Assembly (NCBI RefSeq): GCF_002798015.1
Contig: NZ_PGTZ01000006.1
Location: 620,001-684,000 of the forward strand
Direction: 5' to 3'
Length of the DNA: 64,000 bases
DNA from: Luteimicrobium subarcticum
Lineage (GTDB): Bacteria; Actinomycetota; Actinomycetes; Actinomycetales; Cellulomonadaceae
Under the pieces are notes generated by a model. It did no database searches. It saw only the letters and a program-made list of their open reading frames with translations, and had not been told where the DNA came from. Below, piece after piece: positions 27,413 through 36,603 of this stretch. Position 1 is the first letter of the stretch. Every line of letters begins with the position of its first letter. The position numbers and the translations under genes are program-made.

Positions 27413-28473
27413 GACGGACCATCCTCCCACCCCGCCCCGGTGCGGCCGCTCCCGGCGGCGGGCTCGTGGAGGACCGCACCGGGTTCGGCGGCGGCGGCCT
27501 CGGACGCGTCCCGGTCCCAACCGTCCGGCCAGCGGCCCGGCCACGCCGCGAGGGTGCGCCGCGACACGAAGCGTCGCCGCTCCCCCGACAGCGGGTCCGT
27601 GAGCTCGACGGCCCGTGCGAGGAGCTGCAGCGGTGCGGAGTGGTCGTCCGGGTCGACGCCCCGGAGCTCGGGGTAGAAGGGGTCGTCGACGATCGGCACC
27701 CCGAGGCGCTGCATGTGGAGCCGGAGCTGGTGCGTCTTGCCCGTCCGCGGCGTGAGGCGGTAGAGCCCGAGCGGGCCGCGCCGGGGGTCGTCCGCGACGT
27801 CGAGGAGCTCGACCCGGGACTCCGCGTTGGGCTCCCCGGCGACCTCCTGCGCCCGCACCACGCCGCGCTCCTTGACGATGCGAGAACGGACCGTCGCCGG
27901 GAGGTCCAGGTCGTCCCGGACGGACGCGACGGCCGCGTACTCCTTGTGCAGGGCCCGGTCGTCGAGCAGCCGGTGGTACGGGCGGCGGACCTCCGCCCGG
28001 GTCGTGAAGATCACGACCCCGGCGGTGACGCGGTCGAGCCGGTGGATCGGGGTGAGCTCGGGCAGGTCGAGCTCACGGCGCAGCTGCACGAGCGCCGACC
28101 GCGCGATGTACGACCCCCGCGGGATCGTCGCGAGGAAGTGCGGCTTGTCGACGACGAGCAGGTCGTCGTCGTGGTGCAGCACCTCGCACCGCAGGTCCAG
28201 CGCGGGCTCGACCGGCGGGTCGCGGTACAGGTACACGAGCTCCTGGTGCCGGAACGGCGTCTCCGGCGTGACGGCCGACCCGTCGCCGAGGACGACCTCG
28301 CCACCGTCGACCTTCTCGCGCAGCCGCGCCGCGTCGTCGGGGAAGCGCCCGATCAGGTAGTCGAGGACGGTCGCCCACGTCGGCGCGCCGGGCACGTTGT
28401 CGGGGAGCCGCAGCCGGGTGGGGTTCAGCCCGTCGCGCACGGGCAGCGGGGCGGGGGTCTTGCTGCGGGGCAC
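27409..28473 (-). CDS. RluA-family pseudouridine synthase
   Basis: The enzyme isomerises uridine to pseudouridine in rRNA or tRNA. In 354 residues it has the early TWATVLDYLIGRFP segment, EVLHHDDDLLVVDKPHFLATIPRGSY, the catalytic Asp motif LTPIHRLDRVTAGVVIFT near residue 150, and LTPRTGKTHQLRLHMQRLGVPIVDDPFYP. The nucleotide modified cannot be deduced. The chosen GTG at 28473 gives VPRSKTPAPLP, a common start for this actinobacterial subgroup. The stop overlaps alr. Confidence 0.9.
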   Translation of the reverse strand: MPRSKTPAPLPVRDGLNPTRLRLPDNVPGAPTWATVLDYLIGRFPDDAARLREKVDGGEVVLGDGSAVTPETPFRHQELVYLYRDPPVEPALDLRCEVLHHDDDLLVVDKPHFLATIPRGSYIARSALVQLRRELDLPELTPIHRLDRVTAGVVIFTTRAEVRRPYHRLLDDRALHKEYAAVASVRDDLDLPATVRSRIVKERGVVRAQEVAGEPNAESRVELLDVADDPRRGPLGLYRLTPRTGKTHQLRLHMQRLGVPIVDDPFYPELRGVDPDDHSAPLQLLARAVELTDPLSGERRRFVSRRTLAAWPGRWPDGWDRDASEAAAAEPGAVLHEPAAGSGRTGAGWEDGPS

Positions 28474-28502
28474 ACCACACCGTAGCGCGGCAGCACCGCG
28501 CG

Positions 28503-30104
28503 TCAGCCGCGCAGCAGCCCCGCGACGACGCCCGGGACGGCGTGCGCGACGTCGAGCGCGGCCACCGGGCCGCCCGGGTTCGCGGCGTGCGCCGCCCGGC
28601 CGTGGACGCTCGCCGCGACGGCCGCGAGCCGCGCGGGCAGCGTGTCGTCCGCGAGCGCCTCCGCGGAGCGCGCGGCGAGCAGCGCGCCGAGCACGCCCGT
28701 CAGGACGTCCCCGGCACCGGCGGTCGCGAGCCACGCCGGGCCGTCCGCCTGCGACCACACGACGCCTCGCCCCACGACGATCGTCACCGCGCCCTTGAGC
28801 AGCACGGTCGCGCCCGTGAGCTCGTGCGCACGCGCCGCGTGGCGCAGCGGCTCCGCCTCGACGGCCGTCCGGTCGACGTCCTCGCCCCGGGCGCGCAGCA
28901 GCGCCGCCAGCTCGCCGGCGTGCGGGGTGAGCACCACGGTCGGCGGCACGCGCTCCGGGAGCAGCGTCAGCGCACCGGCGTCGACCACCACCGGCACCCG
29001 CCGCCCGCCGACGTCCGCCCCGAGCCGACCGGCCGCGGCGGCGAGGACCGCGCGCACGTGCCGGTGCTGCTCGACGACGTCGTCCGGCAGGTCGTCGTCC
29101 CCCGCACCGGGGAGTCCGGGGCCGACGGCCCACGCCTGCACGCGTCCCTCCGCCGGGACCACCTCGGGGCGTGCGGCGAGCACCTCACGGGCCACCGGCT
29201 CGGGGCCCACGTACCGGACCATCCCGACGCCCGCACGCACCGCGCCCGACGACGCGAGCACCGCCGCGCCCGGGAACCGCGTCGACCCCGCCACGATCCC
29301 CAGGACGCCACGCGAGTACTTCTGGTCGCTCGCCGTCGGAGACGGCCACGACGCGGCGACGTCCTCGCCGTCGAGACGACGGACCGCCCTCCCGTGCCCG
29401 CGGACGCGCCCGAGCCCGATGTCGGCGACGTGGACCTCACCCGCCCGCGACGCCGCGGGCGGCAGCAGCAGGCAGTGCTTCGCGACGCCGAACGTCACGG
29501 TGACGTCCGCGGCGAGCGACGGGCCGGGGAGCGTGCCGTCGTCGACCCCCACGCCGGACGGCACGTCGACTGCGACCACCACGGGCCGCTCCCGAGCCGA
29601 CCGAGCGTGCAGCAGGTCGTCGAGCCGGGCCACGAACCCCGCAGCGGGCTCGCGCAGCCCCCCGCGCGCACCGGTCCCGACGAGCGCGTCGACCACCACG
29701 TCGTAGGTCACCGCGTGCTCCGCCGCCCGTGCCGCGCCGTCGGTGGCGTCGGTCGGCGCCGTGCCGTCACGGAGGTCCGCACCGGTGGCGCCGTCCAGGC
29801 GCCCGCCCGCGCGCTCGAACGCCGTGCGGCCCGGCTCGTGCACCCGTGCGGCGAGCGCGAGCGCGTCGACCGCCACCCCGCGTCGACGCAGCGCGGCGCC
29901 CGCGAACAGGGCGTCACCACCGTTGCTCCCGGAGCCGACGAGCAGCAGCACCCGCGCGCCGCCGAGACTCCCGCGTCGCGCGCGCACGAGCGACACGACC
30001 CGGAGCGCGAGCGCGAAGGCCGCCCGCTCCATGAGCGGGCGGCCTTCGGCCAGCAGCGGCTCCTCGGCGGCACGGACATCTGCGGCGGCGAACGACTCGG
30101 TCAT
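28503..30104 (-). CDS. nnr: Bifunctional NAD(P)H-hydrate epimerase / ADP-dependent NAD(P)H-hydrate dehydratase
   Basis: This metabolite-repair enzyme restores damaged NAD(P)H hydrates. Of 533 residues, the N-terminal YjeF_N epimerase domain (about 1-225) has VLLLVGSGSNGGDALFAGAAL, VVDALVGTGARGGL and VAVDVPSGV. The C-terminal YjeF_C/carbohydrate-kinase-like dehydratase (about 240-533) has the KYSRGVLGIVAGSTRFPGAAVLA opening, AVGPGL, LTPHAGELAAL, VLLKGAVTIV and LATAGAGDVLTGVLGALLA. I chose the ATG at 30104; the frame extends upstream into the neighbouring secreted-protein gene but without domain support. Confidence 0.93.
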   Translation of the reverse strand: MTESFAAADVRAAEEPLLAEGRPLMERAAFALALRVVSLVRARRGSLGGARVLLLVGSGSNGGDALFAGAALRRRGVAVDALALAARVHEPGRTAFERAGGRLDGATGADLRDGTAPTDATDGAARAAEHAVTYDVVVDALVGTGARGGLREPAAGFVARLDDLLHARSARERPVVVAVDVPSGVGVDDGTLPGPSLAADVTVTFGVAKHCLLLPPAASRAGEVHVADIGLGRVRGHGRAVRRLDGEDVAASWPSPTASDQKYSRGVLGIVAGSTRFPGAAVLASSGAVRAGVGMVRYVGPEPVAREVLAARPEVVPAEGRVQAWAVGPGLPGAGDDDLPDDVVEQHRHVRAVLAAAAGRLGADVGGRRVPVVVDAGALTLLPERVPPTVVLTPHAGELAALLRARGEDVDRTAVEAEPLRHAARAHELTGATVLLKGAVTIVVGRGVVWSQADGPAWLATAGAGDVLTGVLGALLAARSAEALADDTLPARLAAVAASVHGRAAHAANPGGPVAALDVAHAVPGVVAGLLRG

Positions 30105-30139
30105 GACGTCAACCTCACCGCAGCCGGCCGCGTCCCGCA

Positions 30140-31015
30140 CTACGGCAGCGAAGGAATCGACCCGTGGTGCACGCTCCGGATGATGTAGTCGGCCGCGTTG
30201 CCGTCGGCCGTCCCGTTGTACGCGTCCGACGACGACTCGTACACGACCTGGAGCTGCCCGCCCGCGATGACCATGCCCTCGGCCATGTTCGGGGCGGTCA
30301 CCCAGTTGCCGATCTTCGACGACCCGTTGTACGTCGTCGAGCGCGGCCACGCGACGAGGTGGCTGTCGTTGTCACGGCCGTACGACGTCGCCCACACGAT
30401 CCGGCTGCTCGTCACGACGACGCCCTGGACCTGCGACGGCGTGTACTTCTTCTGCACGTACGTCAGGCCGCCCGTGCTGCCGACCCGGTACTCGTACATC
30501 CAGTCGCGGTGCTCGGCGTTGAACGTCCCCACCCACACGTACTCGCCCTCCGCGAACGCGTACGACGCCTTGCCGGCGACCGCGATGCGGGCCTGCGTGG
30601 TCAGCGTCCTGCCGCTCGTGCCCGACAGGGCCGAACGCAGGTACCGGCGCAGGTGGCCGTCCTCGCTGACCCACAGGTACTTCGACGTCATGGCGAGGCC
30701 GCCGACGTGCGCCGTCGTGTCGAGGTGGAACATCTTGACGTACCTGCCGGAGGCCCGGTCGATGATCGAGATGATGCTCTTCTGCGTGTGATAGCGGTCG
30801 TAGTAGGCGATGACGAGGTCGTTCTCGCCCCACTTCGTCATCCCTTGCGGCACCCAGCGGGTGTCGTGGTACGGGATCGCAGCCTTCCCCGTGTCCATGT
30901 AGTGGTAGTACTCGTCGTACCGGCTCGGTGCGGCCTGGGCCGCTGCCGGGACGACGGCGGCGAGCGCCGAGAAGGCCGCCACTGCGGCGACCGTGCGACG
31001 AACGAACCTCTTCAT
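30140..31015 (-). CDS. Secreted protein of unknown function, beta-rich
   Basis: I do not recognise a named family. The 291-residue product has a clear Sec signal peptide (MKRFVRR, a hydrophobic Ala/Val core, cleavage after AAAQA near residue 28). The mature part is Tyr/Trp/Ser-rich with repeated blades-like segments (WVPQGMTKWGENDLVIAYYD, HVGGLAMTSKYLWVSEDGHLRRY, YVWVGTFNAEH, VQGVVVTSSRIVWATSYG, MAEGMVIAGGQLQVVYESS), which suggests an extracellular beta-propeller. Tyr and Trp content is far above its neighbours. It lies 36 bases upstream of nnr and is divergent from the luciferase-like gene. Confidence 0.75.
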   Translation of the reverse strand: MKRFVRRTVAAVAAFSALAAVVPAAAQAAPSRYDEYYHYMDTGKAAIPYHDTRWVPQGMTKWGENDLVIAYYDRYHTQKSIISIIDRASGRYVKMFHLDTTAHVGGLAMTSKYLWVSEDGHLRRYLRSALSGTSGRTLTTQARIAVAGKASYAFAEGEYVWVGTFNAEHRDWMYEYRVGSTGGLTYVQKKYTPSQVQGVVVTSSRIVWATSYGRDNDSHLVAWPRSTTYNGSSKIGNWVTAPNMAEGMVIAGGQLQVVYESSSDAYNGTADGNAADYIIRSVHHGSIPSLP

Positions 31016-31140
31016 GCTGCTCCCCCCGTGCCGCGGAGGGTCCGCGGCGCCGGCAGTCTATGCACCGACCGTGCCCGGAGGCACCCCCTCGACCAGCACG
31101 CGGACGGCACGTGCACGGGGACGGCGGTACCGTCGGGAGC

Positions 31141-32181
31141 ATGCGATTCGGACTCTTCGTACCTCAGGGCTGGCGGCAGGACCTCACCGGGATCGATCCC
31201 GCGGACCAGTGGGAGGTGATGCGGTCGATCGCGCGCCATGCCGACACGGCGTTCGCGGGCGAGGGCCTGCCCGGTGCGGCGCACGCGTGGGAGTCGATCT
31301 GGGTCTACGACCACTTCCACACCGTGCCGGAGCCCGTCCACGAGGCCACCCACGAGGCGTGGTCGCTCGTCAACGCGTTCGCCGCCTCGACGGACCGGGT
31401 CCGTCTCGGCCAGATGTGCACCTGCATGGCCTACCGCAACCCCGCCTACCTCGCGAAGGTCGCCACGACCGCCGACATCGTGTCCGGCGGGCGCGTGGAG
31501 ATGGGGATCGGCGCCGGCTGGTACGAGCACGAGTGGCGCGCCTACGGCTACGGGTTCCCGTCCGCGGGCGAGCGCCTGAAGGCCCTCGAGGAGGGCGTCG
31601 ACATCATGGCGCAGATGTGGCGCACGGGCGCCGCGACGCTCGACGGCTCCGTCTATCAGGTCGACGGAGCGCTCTGTTACCCGCAGCCGCTCCAGCACGC
31701 GGCCGGGGACGACACCGGGCCGAGCATCCCCCTGTGGATCGCGGGCGGTGGCGAGAAGAAGACCCTGCGGATCGCCGCGCAGTGGGCCCAGTACACGAAC
31801 TTCGGCGGCGACGCGGAGACCTTCAAGCACAAGTCCGAGGTGCTGGCACGGCACTGCACCGACCTCGGCCGCGACTTCGGCACCATCACCCGGTCCGGGA
31901 ACTTCAACGTCGTGATCGGCGAGACGCAGGCCGACGTCGAGGACCGGCTGCGGTGGGTCGGCGAGCACTACCGCAAGACGGTCTCCGAGGACGCCGCCGA
32001 GCGCGAGGTCGCGGACCTGCGCGGCGCACCTCTGACCGGCACGGTCGAGCAGGTCTCGGAGCGCATCGCCGAGCTCAGGGGCCTGGGGCTCGAGTACCTC
32101 ATCGCGTACTTCCCCGGCATCGCCTACGACCGCAGCGGCGTGGAGCTCTTCGAGCGCGAGGTCGTCCCGGCGTTCCTCTGA
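31141..32181 (+). CDS. Luciferase-like (LLM class) flavin or F420-dependent oxidoreductase
   Basis: The 346-residue TIM-barrel protein of the bacterial luciferase superfamily begins MRFGLFVPQGWRQDL and shows ESIWVYDHFHTVPEP, FAASTDRVRLGQMCTCMAYRNPAYLAKVATTADIVSGGRVEMGIGAGWYEHEW and PLWIAGGGEKKTLRIAAQWAQYTNFGGD. This wording matches the actinobacterial F420-dependent subgroup. Substrate unknown. Start ATG at 31141. It has no partner genes beside it and is followed by a GC-rich hairpin. Confidence 0.85.
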   Translation: MRFGLFVPQGWRQDLTGIDPADQWEVMRSIARHADTAFAGEGLPGAAHAWESIWVYDHFHTVPEPVHEATHEAWSLVNAFAASTDRVRLGQMCTCMAYRNPAYLAKVATTADIVSGGRVEMGIGAGWYEHEWRAYGYGFPSAGERLKALEEGVDIMAQMWRTGAATLDGSVYQVDGALCYPQPLQHAAGDDTGPSIPLWIAGGGEKKTLRIAAQWAQYTNFGGDAETFKHKSEVLARHCTDLGRDFGTITRSGNFNVVIGETQADVEDRLRWVGEHYRKTVSEDAAEREVADLRGAPLTGTVEQVSERIAELRGLGLEYLIAYFPGIAYDRSGVELFEREVVPAFL

Positions 32182-32224
32182 CGGCGACGTCGCACCCGCC
32201 CCGACTCACCCGCCCTCGGCTCGT

Positions 32225-32245
32225 CCCGCCCCACCCTGGGGCGGG
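32225..32245. terminator. Hairpin between the LLM oxidoreductase gene and acpS
   Basis: 9-base arms (32225-32233 and 32237-32245) form a GC-only stem in the convergent gap. A G-rich run follows, so its role as terminator is likely but not certain. Confidence 0.5.
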
Positions 32246-32275
32246 GCGGGCGGGGCGGGGCGAGGACCGCCGGAG

Positions 32276-32626
32276 TCAGGACTCCGCGACGCACACCGCC
32301 GACGCGATCCCGGCGTCGTGCGAGATCGACAGGTGGAAGGTCGCCACACCCAGCTCCTCGGCGCGTGCGGCGACGGTCCCCCGGATCTCGACCTGGGGCG
32401 CACCCCCGGGCACGCGGTGCACGGTCGCGTCCTGCCAGCTCATGCCGCCGGGGGCGCCGAGCGCCTTCGCGATGGCCTCCTTCGCGGCGAACCGTGCCGC
32501 GATGGACGCGGGCGGGAGGTCCCGCTCGTCCGGGGTGAAGAGGCGTTCGCGGAGGCCGGGGGTCCGTTCCAGCGTGGCCATGAACCGCGCCACGTCCACC
32601 ACGTCGATGCCCACGCCGATGATCAC
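32276..32626 (-). CDS. acpS: Holo-[acyl-carrier-protein] synthase
   Basis: AcpS moves 4'-phosphopantetheine from CoA to the serine of acyl carrier protein. The 116-residue protein is standard length, with the metal-binding [12 protein letters not shown] at the start, LFTPDER, the key [17 protein letters not shown] helix near residue 42, and [16 protein letters not shown] at the end. It follows glmS on the same strand after 56 bases, while coaA (the CoA pathway kinase) lies just beyond glmS. Confidence 0.96.
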   Translation of the reverse strand: MIIGVGIDVVDVARFMATLERTPGLRERLFTPDERDLPPASIAARFAAKEAIAKALGAPGGMSWQDATVHRVPGGAPQVEIRGTVAARAEELGVATFHLSISHDAGIASAVCVAES

Positions 32627-32682
32627 GGCACGAGCCTAGGCCCGCCCGGACCTCGCGCCGAACCCGCCGGGCGCGACAGGCC

Positions 32683-34551
32683 TCACTCCACGGTGACGGA
32701 CTTCGCGAGGTTGCGCGGCTGGTCGACGTCGAGGCCACGCGCGGTCGCGAGCTCGCACGCGAAGATCTGCAGCGGGACGACGCTGAGCAGCGGCGACAGC
32801 AGGGTGGGCGCCTCGGGGACGCGGAACACCTCGTCGGCGTACGGGGTGACGGCGTCGTCCCCGTCCTCGGCGATGACGAGCGTGCGGGCGCCGCGCGCGC
32901 GGATCTCCTGGATGTTGGAGATGACCTTGGAGTGCAGGGAGTGGCGTCCGCGCGGCGACGGCACGATGACGAACACCGGCTGCCCTGCCTCGACGAGCGC
33001 GATCGGTCCGTGCTTGAGCTCGCCGGCCGCGAAGCCCTCCGCGTGGATGTAGGCGAGCTCCTTGAGCTTGAGGGCACCCTCGAGCGCGACGGGGAACCCG
33101 ACGTGCCGACCGAGGAACAGCACCGACTTGGAGTCCATCCAGCGCGCGATCATGCGCACCCGGTCACCGCGGTCGATCACGGTCTGGATCTTTGCCGGCA
33201 TGGCCCGCAGGTCCGTGAGGACCTCGGCGATCTCGTCGGGGAACTTGTTGCCGCGGACCTGCGCGAGGTAGAGCCCGAGCAGGTAGGTCGCCGTGATCTG
33301 GGCGAGGAACGCCTTGGTGGACGCGACCGCGATCTCGGGCCCGGCGTGCGTGTAGAGCACGGCGTCGGACTCGCGCGGGATCGTCGACCCGTGCGTGTTG
33401 ACGATCGACAGGACCTTGGCGCCCTGCTCGCGGGCGTGCCGGACCGCCATGAGGGTGTCCATGGTCTCGCCGGACTGGGTGATGGCGACGACGAGGGTCT
33501 TCTCGGTGACGACGGGGTCGCGGTAGCGGAACTCGTGGGCGAGCTCGACCTCGACGGGGATGCGGCACCAGTGCTCGATGGCGTACTTGGCCACGTGCCC
33601 GGCGTAGGCGGCAGTGCCGCACGCGATGACCACGATCTTGTCGATGGTGCGCAGCACGGACTCGTCGATGCGCAGCTCGTCGAGCTGCAGGCGTCCCGCG
33701 GCGTCGGTCCGTCCGAGGAGGGTGTCCGCGACGGCCTGCGGCTGGTCGTGGATCTCCTTGTCCATGAAGGTCTTGAAGCCGCCCTTCTCGGCGGACGACG
33801 CGTCCCAGTCGACGGTGAAGGCGCGCGGCTCGACGACGGTGCCCGCGAAGTCGGTCACGGTGACGGTGTCGGGGGTGATGACGACGACCTCGTCCTGCCC
33901 GAGCTCGAGCGCGGACCGGGTGTGCGAGACGAACGCGGCGACGTCGGAGCCGAGGAAGTTCTCGCCGTCGCCCAGGCCGACGACGAGGGGCGAGTCGTGC
34001 CGGGCGCCCACGACGACGCCCGGGTGGTCGGCGTGCACGGCGAGCAGCGTGAACGTGCCCTCGAGGCGCTGGGCGGTGGCGCGGACGGCGGCGGCGAGGT
34101 CGCCCTCCGCGCGCCGGTACTCCTTCGCGAGGAGCTGGCCCGCGACTTCGGTGTCCGTCTCGGAGAGGAAGGCGACGCCGTCGGCGAGGAGCTCGTCGCG
34201 CAGCGCCGCGAAGTTCTCGACGATGCCGTTGTGGATGACGGCGAGGCGTCCCTCGTCGGAGACGTGGGGGTGGGCGTTGACGTCGGTCGGACCGCCGTGC
34301 GTGGCCCACCGGGTGTGACCGATGCCGGCGGTCGCGTCGGGGAGCCGGCGCGACTGGGTCTCCTCGACGAGGTTGGCGAGCTTGCCGGCCTTCTTCGCGA
34401 GCGCCACGGTGTCGAGACCGGGCGCCACGAGGGCGACGCCGGCCGAGTCGTACCCGCGGTACTCCAGGCGGCGCAGCCCTTCGAGCACCACCTCGAGGGG
34501 TCGCTCGGAGGGGGACTGGAGGGGGCCTGCGTAGCCGACGATTCCGCACAT
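32683..34551 (-). CDS. glmS: Glutamine-fructose-6-phosphate aminotransferase (isomerizing)
   Basis: GlmS makes glucosamine-6-phosphate for cell-wall synthesis. The 622-residue protein starts MCGIVGYAG, giving the N-terminal nucleophile Cys of the glutaminase domain (to about residue 230, with RWATHGGPTDVNAHPH). Two SIS sugar-isomerase domains follow (ITQSGETMDTLMAVRHA near residue 365; EGALKLKELAYIHAEGFAAGELKHGPIALVE) and the C-terminal DQPRNLAKSVTVE is canonical. I saw no glmS ribozyme-like leader in the 152 bases upstream. Confidence 0.98.
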   Translation of the reverse strand: MCGIVGYAGPLQSPSERPLEVVLEGLRRLEYRGYDSAGVALVAPGLDTVALAKKAGKLANLVEETQSRRLPDATAGIGHTRWATHGGPTDVNAHPHVSDEGRLAVIHNGIVENFAALRDELLADGVAFLSETDTEVAGQLLAKEYRRAEGDLAAAVRATAQRLEGTFTLLAVHADHPGVVVGARHDSPLVVGLGDGENFLGSDVAAFVSHTRSALELGQDEVVVITPDTVTVTDFAGTVVEPRAFTVDWDASSAEKGGFKTFMDKEIHDQPQAVADTLLGRTDAAGRLQLDELRIDESVLRTIDKIVVIACGTAAYAGHVAKYAIEHWCRIPVEVELAHEFRYRDPVVTEKTLVVAITQSGETMDTLMAVRHAREQGAKVLSIVNTHGSTIPRESDAVLYTHAGPEIAVASTKAFLAQITATYLLGLYLAQVRGNKFPDEIAEVLTDLRAMPAKIQTVIDRGDRVRMIARWMDSKSVLFLGRHVGFPVALEGALKLKELAYIHAEGFAAGELKHGPIALVEAGQPVFVIVPSPRGRHSLHSKVISNIQEIRARGARTLVIAEDGDDAVTPYADEVFRVPEAPTLLSPLLSVVPLQIFACELATARGLDVDQPRNLAKSVTVE

Positions 34552-34703
34552 GCGATCGAGTGTAAGCGCGAGATTCCGCGGTTCCGGACCTCTCGACGGT
34601 GGCGGGAGTTTGTGAGGGACGCGCCCGTTTCCCGGTGGCGCACGCCGGACGGGCGCCGGCGACGGAGCCGCTGAGACCGGCGACACCTGGCACAATCGCC
34701 GGG

Positions 34704-35705
34704 GTGACCGACACCCCGGAGCTCGCGCGCGGCGTCCTCGGCGGCGACCCGCGTGCGGCGTCCCTGTACGTCGACCTGGACCGTGCGTCCTGGGCGCGCC
34801 TGTCGGAGTCGACACCGCTCCCCCTGACGGACGCGGACGTGGCCCGGCTGCGCGGTCTGGGCGACCCGATCGACCTCGCGGAGGTCGACGTGGTCTACCG
34901 GCCGTTGTCGCGGCTGCTGAACCTGCACATCGCGGCGACGGCGCAGCTGCACGAGGCGTCGAGCACGTTCCTGCGCGAGGACACGGGGTCGACGCCGTTC
35001 GTCGTCGGCGTCGCGGGGTCGGTGGCGGTCGGCAAGTCCACGACGGCGCGCGTGCTGCGCGAGATGATGGCCCGCTGGCCCGAGACGCCGCGCGTCGAGC
35101 TCGTCACGACGGACGGCTTCCTGTACCCGAACGCCGAGCTGGCACGCCGCGGGCTCATGGAGCGCAAGGGCTTCCCGGAGTCGTACGACCGGCGGGCGCT
35201 GATCCGCTTCCTGACGCGCGTGAAGGCGGGCTGGGACGAGGTCTCGGCGCCCGTGTACGACCACCTGACATACGACATCGTGCCCGGGGCCGAGAAGGTC
35301 GTGCGGCGCCCCGACGTCCTGATCGTCGAGGGGCTCAACGTGCTGCAGCCGGCGCGCCCGTCACCGACGACGGACGCGACGGAGGCGAGCGGCAGCACGG
35401 TCGCGGTGAGCGACTTCTTCGACTTCTCGATCTACGTCGACGCCCGGACGCGCAACATCCGGCAGTGGTACGTCGAACGGTTCCTCAAGCTGCGTCGGAC
35501 GGCGTTCGCCCAGCCGGAGTCGTACTTCCGCCGGTACGCGGACCTCACGGACGACCAGGCGGTGGAGCGCGCACGGCAGATCTGGGACGCGATCAACGCC
35601 CCGAACCTCGAGGAGAACATCCTGCCGACGCGCAGCCGCGCGACGCTGGTGCTGACGAAGGGCTCGGACCACTCCGTCCAGCGCGCACGTCTCCGCAAGC
35701 TCTGA
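34704..35705 (+). CDS. coaA: Pantothenate kinase, type I
   Basis: CoaA phosphorylates pantothenate, the first step to CoA. The 333-residue protein has the P-loop [21 protein letters not shown] near residue 105, [57 protein letters not shown] and the C-terminal [18 protein letters not shown]. The GTG at 34704 gives the usual start; upstream open frame lacks homology. It is divergent from glmS. Confidence 0.97.
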   Translation: MTDTPELARGVLGGDPRAASLYVDLDRASWARLSESTPLPLTDADVARLRGLGDPIDLAEVDVVYRPLSRLLNLHIAATAQLHEASSTFLREDTGSTPFVVGVAGSVAVGKSTTARVLREMMARWPETPRVELVTTDGFLYPNAELARRGLMERKGFPESYDRRALIRFLTRVKAGWDEVSAPVYDHLTYDIVPGAEKVVRRPDVLIVEGLNVLQPARPSPTTDATEASGSTVAVSDFFDFSIYVDARTRNIRQWYVERFLKLRRTAFAQPESYFRRYADLTDDQAVERARQIWDAINAPNLEENILPTRSRATLVLTKGSDHSVQRARLRKL

Positions 35706-35739
35706 CGGTCCGCTCCGACCACGACAGGGGCAGTCCGTC

Positions 35740-36603
35740 TCAGTCCGGGTCGCTCGGGTCGAGCGGCTCGTGGTGGTCGCGGTTGACGACGCCGCGCTTC
35801 CAGTAGCCGTCGACGATCGCCTGCTCCGCGGGCAGCCCGAGCTCGCGCCGCAGGTACCGCCGCACGGGGACGAGCGCCGTGGCCTCGCCCGCCGCCCACA
35901 CGATCTCGTCGTCATCGGGCCGGCCGAGCGAGCGCACCGCCTCGAGGACCTGCCCGGGCCCGTCGACCCGGTAGAGCCGTTCGACGGACGCGCGCGCGAA
36001 CGCCGACGGTCCGCCGTCGGGCCCGGGGGTGTCGACGTACGCGTCGACGGACTCGTCCTCCAGGTCGAGGATCGCGGTCACGACGACGCCTGCGGGGAGC
36101 TGCTCGCACCAGCGCGCCGCAGCGGGCAGCGCCGTCTCGTCGGCGACGAGCACGACCCGCGAGACGCCGGCGGGGACGTCCCGGGATCCGCGCGGTCCGG
36201 CGACGACGACCTCCGTCCCCTCGGCGGCGGTCGCGGCGAAGACCGAAGCGGGTCCACCGGTGGCAGGGTCGGTACCGGTCCCGTGCAGGACGACGTCGAC
36301 GTCGACCTCGGTGGTCGGACCGTCTCCGCGACGCGCCCGGGCCGTGTAGTCCCGCGAGATGCTGACCCCGTCGGGCGACCGCTGCAGGGCACCTCCGACG
36401 AGCGTCGGCGCGTGCAGGACGCCGGTGGCGGGGTCGGGAAGGAACAGCTTCACGTGGTCGTCGGGGCCGGGGGCGTCGAACCCGGCGAGGCCGGCGCCAC
36501 CGAGGGTGAGCCGGACGACGGTCGGGGCGAGACGCACACGGCGCACGACGGCGGCGCGGCGCACGGCGAGCGCGTGCCGCGTCAGCGTGCGGGGAGGGAT
36601 CAT
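35740..36603 (-). CDS. Siderophore-interacting flavoprotein (SIP family)
   Basis: The 287-residue FAD/NAD(P)H reductase of the ViuB/YqjH type probably releases iron from ferric siderophores. It has the FAD-binding beta-barrel with DDHVKLFLPDP and SRDYTARAR, VFAATAAEGTEVVVAGPRG, the diagnostic LVADETALPAAARWCEQLPAG near residue 155, and a C-terminal SIP domain with WAAGEATALVPVRRYLRRELGLP and GYWKRG. No siderophore biosynthesis or transport genes are nearby. Its start overlaps the DedA stop by 4 bases. Confidence 0.9.
   Translation of the reverse strand: MIPPRTLTRHALAVRRAAVVRRVRLAPTVVRLTLGGAGLAGFDAPGPDDHVKLFLPDPATGVLHAPTLVGGALQRSPDGVSISRDYTARARRGDGPTTEVDVDVVLHGTGTDPATGGPASVFAATAAEGTEVVVAGPRGSRDVPAGVSRVVLVADETALPAAARWCEQLPAGVVVTAILDLEDESVDAYVDTPGPDGGPSAFARASVERLYRVDGPGQVLEAVRSLGRPDDDEIVWAAGEATALVPVRRYLRRELGLPAEQAIVDGYWKRGVVNRDHHEPLDPSDPD

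Noticed and set aside
34552-34703. glmS ribozyme upstream of glmS
   Set aside because: The 152-base gap is shared with divergent coaA and shows no recognisable ribozyme core; such ribozymes are mainly known from Firmicutes.
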